DNA of 64,000 nt, taken from positions 2,668,001 through 2,732,000 of the forward strand of contig NC_079880.1 of NCBI RefSeq assembly GCF_029227915.1, read 5' to 3'. Under the pieces are notes generated by a model. The model was given only the letters and a program-made list of their open reading frames with translations, searched no databases and had not been told where the DNA came from. Position numbers and translations under genes: made by a program. Shown one piece after another: positions 61,851 through 64,000 of this stretch. This stretch comes from Hydractinia symbiolongicarpus. Taxonomy: Eukaryota > Cnidaria > Hydrozoa > Anthoathecata > Hydractiniidae. The first letter of the stretch is position 1, and each line of letters starts with the position of its first letter.

Positions 61851-64000
61851 TAGTGGTGAAAAAGTAATTTAAAAAATCGTTCGGGAAATGAGTTTACTCC
61901 CTGGGTGCTTTCTTTGTATACATTTGACTATACGGGCCGAGTCCGGGATTTACGGGAAATCGCAGGTTTTCGTTTGCCGGCGATTAAACGTCTTTTATTC
62001 AGCGTCTCATCAAAAATGAAAACATTTTTGAAAACTACAAGTCTCATGCGTTTTAGTGGTGAAAAAATAATTTAAAAAATCGTTCGGGAAATGAGTTTAC
62101 TCCCTAGGTACTTTCTTTGTATACATTCGACTATACGGGCCAAGCCCGGGATTTACGGGAAATCGCGGGATTTCGTTTGCCGGCGATTAAACGTCTTTTA
62201 TTCAGCGTTTCATCAAATATGAAAACATTTTTGAAAACTACAAGTCTCATACGTTTTAGTGGTGAAAATATAATTTAAAAAATCGTTCGGAAAATGCGTT
62301 TACTCCCTGGGTACTTTCTTTGTATACTTTGGACTATACGGGCCGAGTCCGGGATTTACGGGAAATCGCGAATTTTCGTTTGAGTGCGAATAAACTTCTT
62401 TTATTCAGCGTCTCATCAAAAATGAAAATATTTTTGAAAACTACAAGTCTCATGCGTTGTAGTGGTGAAAAAATAATTTAAAAAATCGTTCGGAAAATGA
62501 GTTTATTCCCTGGGTACTTTCTTTGTATACTTTTGACTATACGGGCCGAGTCCGGGGTTTACGGGAAATAGCGGGTTTTCGTTTGCCGGCGATTAAACTT
62601 CTTTTATTCAGCGTCTCATCAAAAATGAAAACATTTTTAAAAACTACAAGTCTCATGCGTTGTAGTGGTGAAAAAATAATTTAAAAAATCGTTCGGGAAA
62701 TGAGTTTACTCCCTGGGTACTTTCTTTGTATACTTTTGACAATACGGGCCGAGTCAGGGATTTTTCGGGAAATCGCAGGTTTTCGTTTGCCAGCTATTAA
62801 ACTTCTTTTATTCAGCGTCTCATCAAAAATGAAAACATTTTTAAAAACTACAAGTCTCATGCGTTTTAGTGGTGAAAAAAAATATTAAAAAATCGTTCGA
62901 GAAATGAGTTTACTCCCTAGGTACTTTCTTTGTATACATTCGACTATACGGGCCAAGCCCGGGATTTACGGAAAATCGCGGGATTTCGTTTGCCGGCGAT
63001 TAAACGTCTTTTATTCAGCGTCTCATCAAATATGAAAACATTTTTGAAAACTACGAGTCTCATGCGTTGTAGTGGTGAAAAAATAATTTAAAAAATCGTT
63101 CGGAAAATGAGTTTATTCCCTGGGTACTTTCTTTGTATACTTTTGACTATACGGGCCGAGTCCGGGGTTTACGGGAAATGGCGGGTTTTCGTTTGCCGGC
63201 GAATAAACTTCTTTTATTTAGCGTCTCATCAAAAATGAAAACATTTTTAAAAACTACAAGTCTCATGCGTTGTAGTGGTGAAAAAATAATTTAAAAAATC
63301 GTTCGGAAAATGAGTTTACTCCCTGGGTAATTTCTTTGTATACTTTTGACTATACGGGCCGAGTCATGGGTTTACGGGAAATGGCGGGATTTCGTTTGCC
63401 GGCGATTTAACTTCTTTTTTTCAGCGTCTCATCAAAAATGAAATCATTTTTAAAAACTATAAGTCTCATGGGTTTTAGTGGTGAAATAATAATTTAAAAA
63501 ATCGTTCCGGAAATGAGTTTACATCCCGGGTACTTTCTTTACTATACGTGCCGAGTCCGGCATTTACGGGAAATCGCAGGTTTTCGTTTGCCGGCGATTA
63601 AACATCTTTTATTCAGCGTCTCATCAAAAATGAAAACATTTTTGAAAACTACAAGTCTCATGCGTTTTAGTGGTGAAAAAATAATTTAAAAAATCGTTCG
63701 GTAAATGAGTTTACTCCCTGGGTACTTTCTTTGTATACTTTTGACAATACGGGCCGAGTCAGGGATTTACGGGAAATCGCAGGTTTTTGTTTGCCGGCGA
63801 TTAAACTTCTTTTATTCAGCGTCTCATCAAAAATGAAAACATTTTTAAAAACTACAAGTCTCATGCGTTTTAGTGGTGAAAAAAAAAATTAAAAAATCGT
63901 TCGGGAAATGAGTTTACTCCCTAGGTACTTTCTTTGTATACATTCGACTATACGGGCCAAGCCCGGGAATTACGGGAAATCGCGGGATTTCGTTTGTAGG

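Larger units (their letters stand above)
17974..64000 (-). repeat. Satellite array, inverted orientation (~203-bp monomer, ~227 copies)
   Basis: From the junction to the end of the window the same monomer is read as its reverse complement. The recurring marks are GTCTCATGCGTTTTAGTGG, GGGAAATGAGTTTACTCCC and GTTTGCCGGCGATTAAAC. The period stays near 203 bp except for a 156-bp copy at 18055 and a recurrent 192-bp class. I found no second orientation switch when following these marks to 64,000. Internal structure is a mosaic of nested multi-monomer duplications. No gene, RNA gene or mobile element is visible. The window ends inside the array, so its true length is unknown. Confidence 0.97.

Noticed and set aside
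1-64000. CRISPR-like array of regular repeats
   Set aside because: The entire 203-bp unit is repeated. There are no unique spacers between short identical repeats, and no cas genes are present.
1-64000. Telomeric repeat, rDNA or tRNA cluster
   Set aside because: No TTAGGG/TTTAGGG-type runs, no rRNA segments and no cloverleaf-forming tRNA were seen. The T-arm/B-box-like GGTTCGAGTCC is isolated.

Overview
The whole 64 kb window is one block of tandemly repeated satellite DNA. The monomer is about 203 bp, giving roughly 315 copies by length. No protein-coding gene, RNA gene, transposable element or unique sequence could be recognised. A long monotonous array of nucleosome-scale monomers organised into higher-order repeats (HORs) points to a eukaryotic chromosome, most likely centromeric, pericentromeric or other heterochromatin. 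I do not recognise the monomer as a named satellite family and cannot assign a species; plant or invertebrate origin are both possible.

Monomer anatomy (203 bp, numbered from CCACTAAAACGCATGAGACT in the left-hand array). Positions 29-50 hold a dyad: a 9-bp stem, TCAAAAATG paired with CATTTTTGA, around a 4-nt loop. Positions about 78-128 are a GC-rich, CpG-dense core containing GCCGGC, CCCGCGA, CCCGTAAATCCCGG and GGCCCGTATAGTC. Near 137-144 there is a GTATAC palindrome. Positions about 183-201 are an AT-rich linker of variable length.

Layout. Bases 1 to about 17,975 (about 88 monomers) run in one orientation. At 17,974-17,976 the array switches strand inside a monomer, and everything to 64,000 (about 227 monomers) runs in the opposite orientation. 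The switch leaves a 13-bp perfect inverted repeat with a 29-bp spacer. One monomer later (18,055-18,210) a copy has lost a net 47 bp. Apart from these events the period is very regular.

Monomers fall into diagnostic subtypes that recur in fixed order, so the array is built of HORs. The left half repeatedly carries a four-monomer cassette (called G-T-A-M here) at 1, 6899, 8930, 12991 and 16646. Parts of it (M and A, then a T-like monomer) occur in mirror order in the right half. Nested tandem duplications have lengths close to whole numbers of monomers: 598, 812/813, 1206, 1214, 1422, 1624/1625, 2019, 2027 and about 4445 bp. Some copies are almost identical and some edges lie in hybrid monomers, as expected from recent unequal exchange. 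An 11-bp-deleted monomer (192 bp) occurs at least 16 times, all in the inverted half.

Short open reading frames of about 60-120 codons recur on both strands, but they are by-products of the repeat. There is no gene system here; the biology of interest is the satellite family, its HOR architecture, the orientation switch and the short dyad and protein-box-like motifs inside the monomer.
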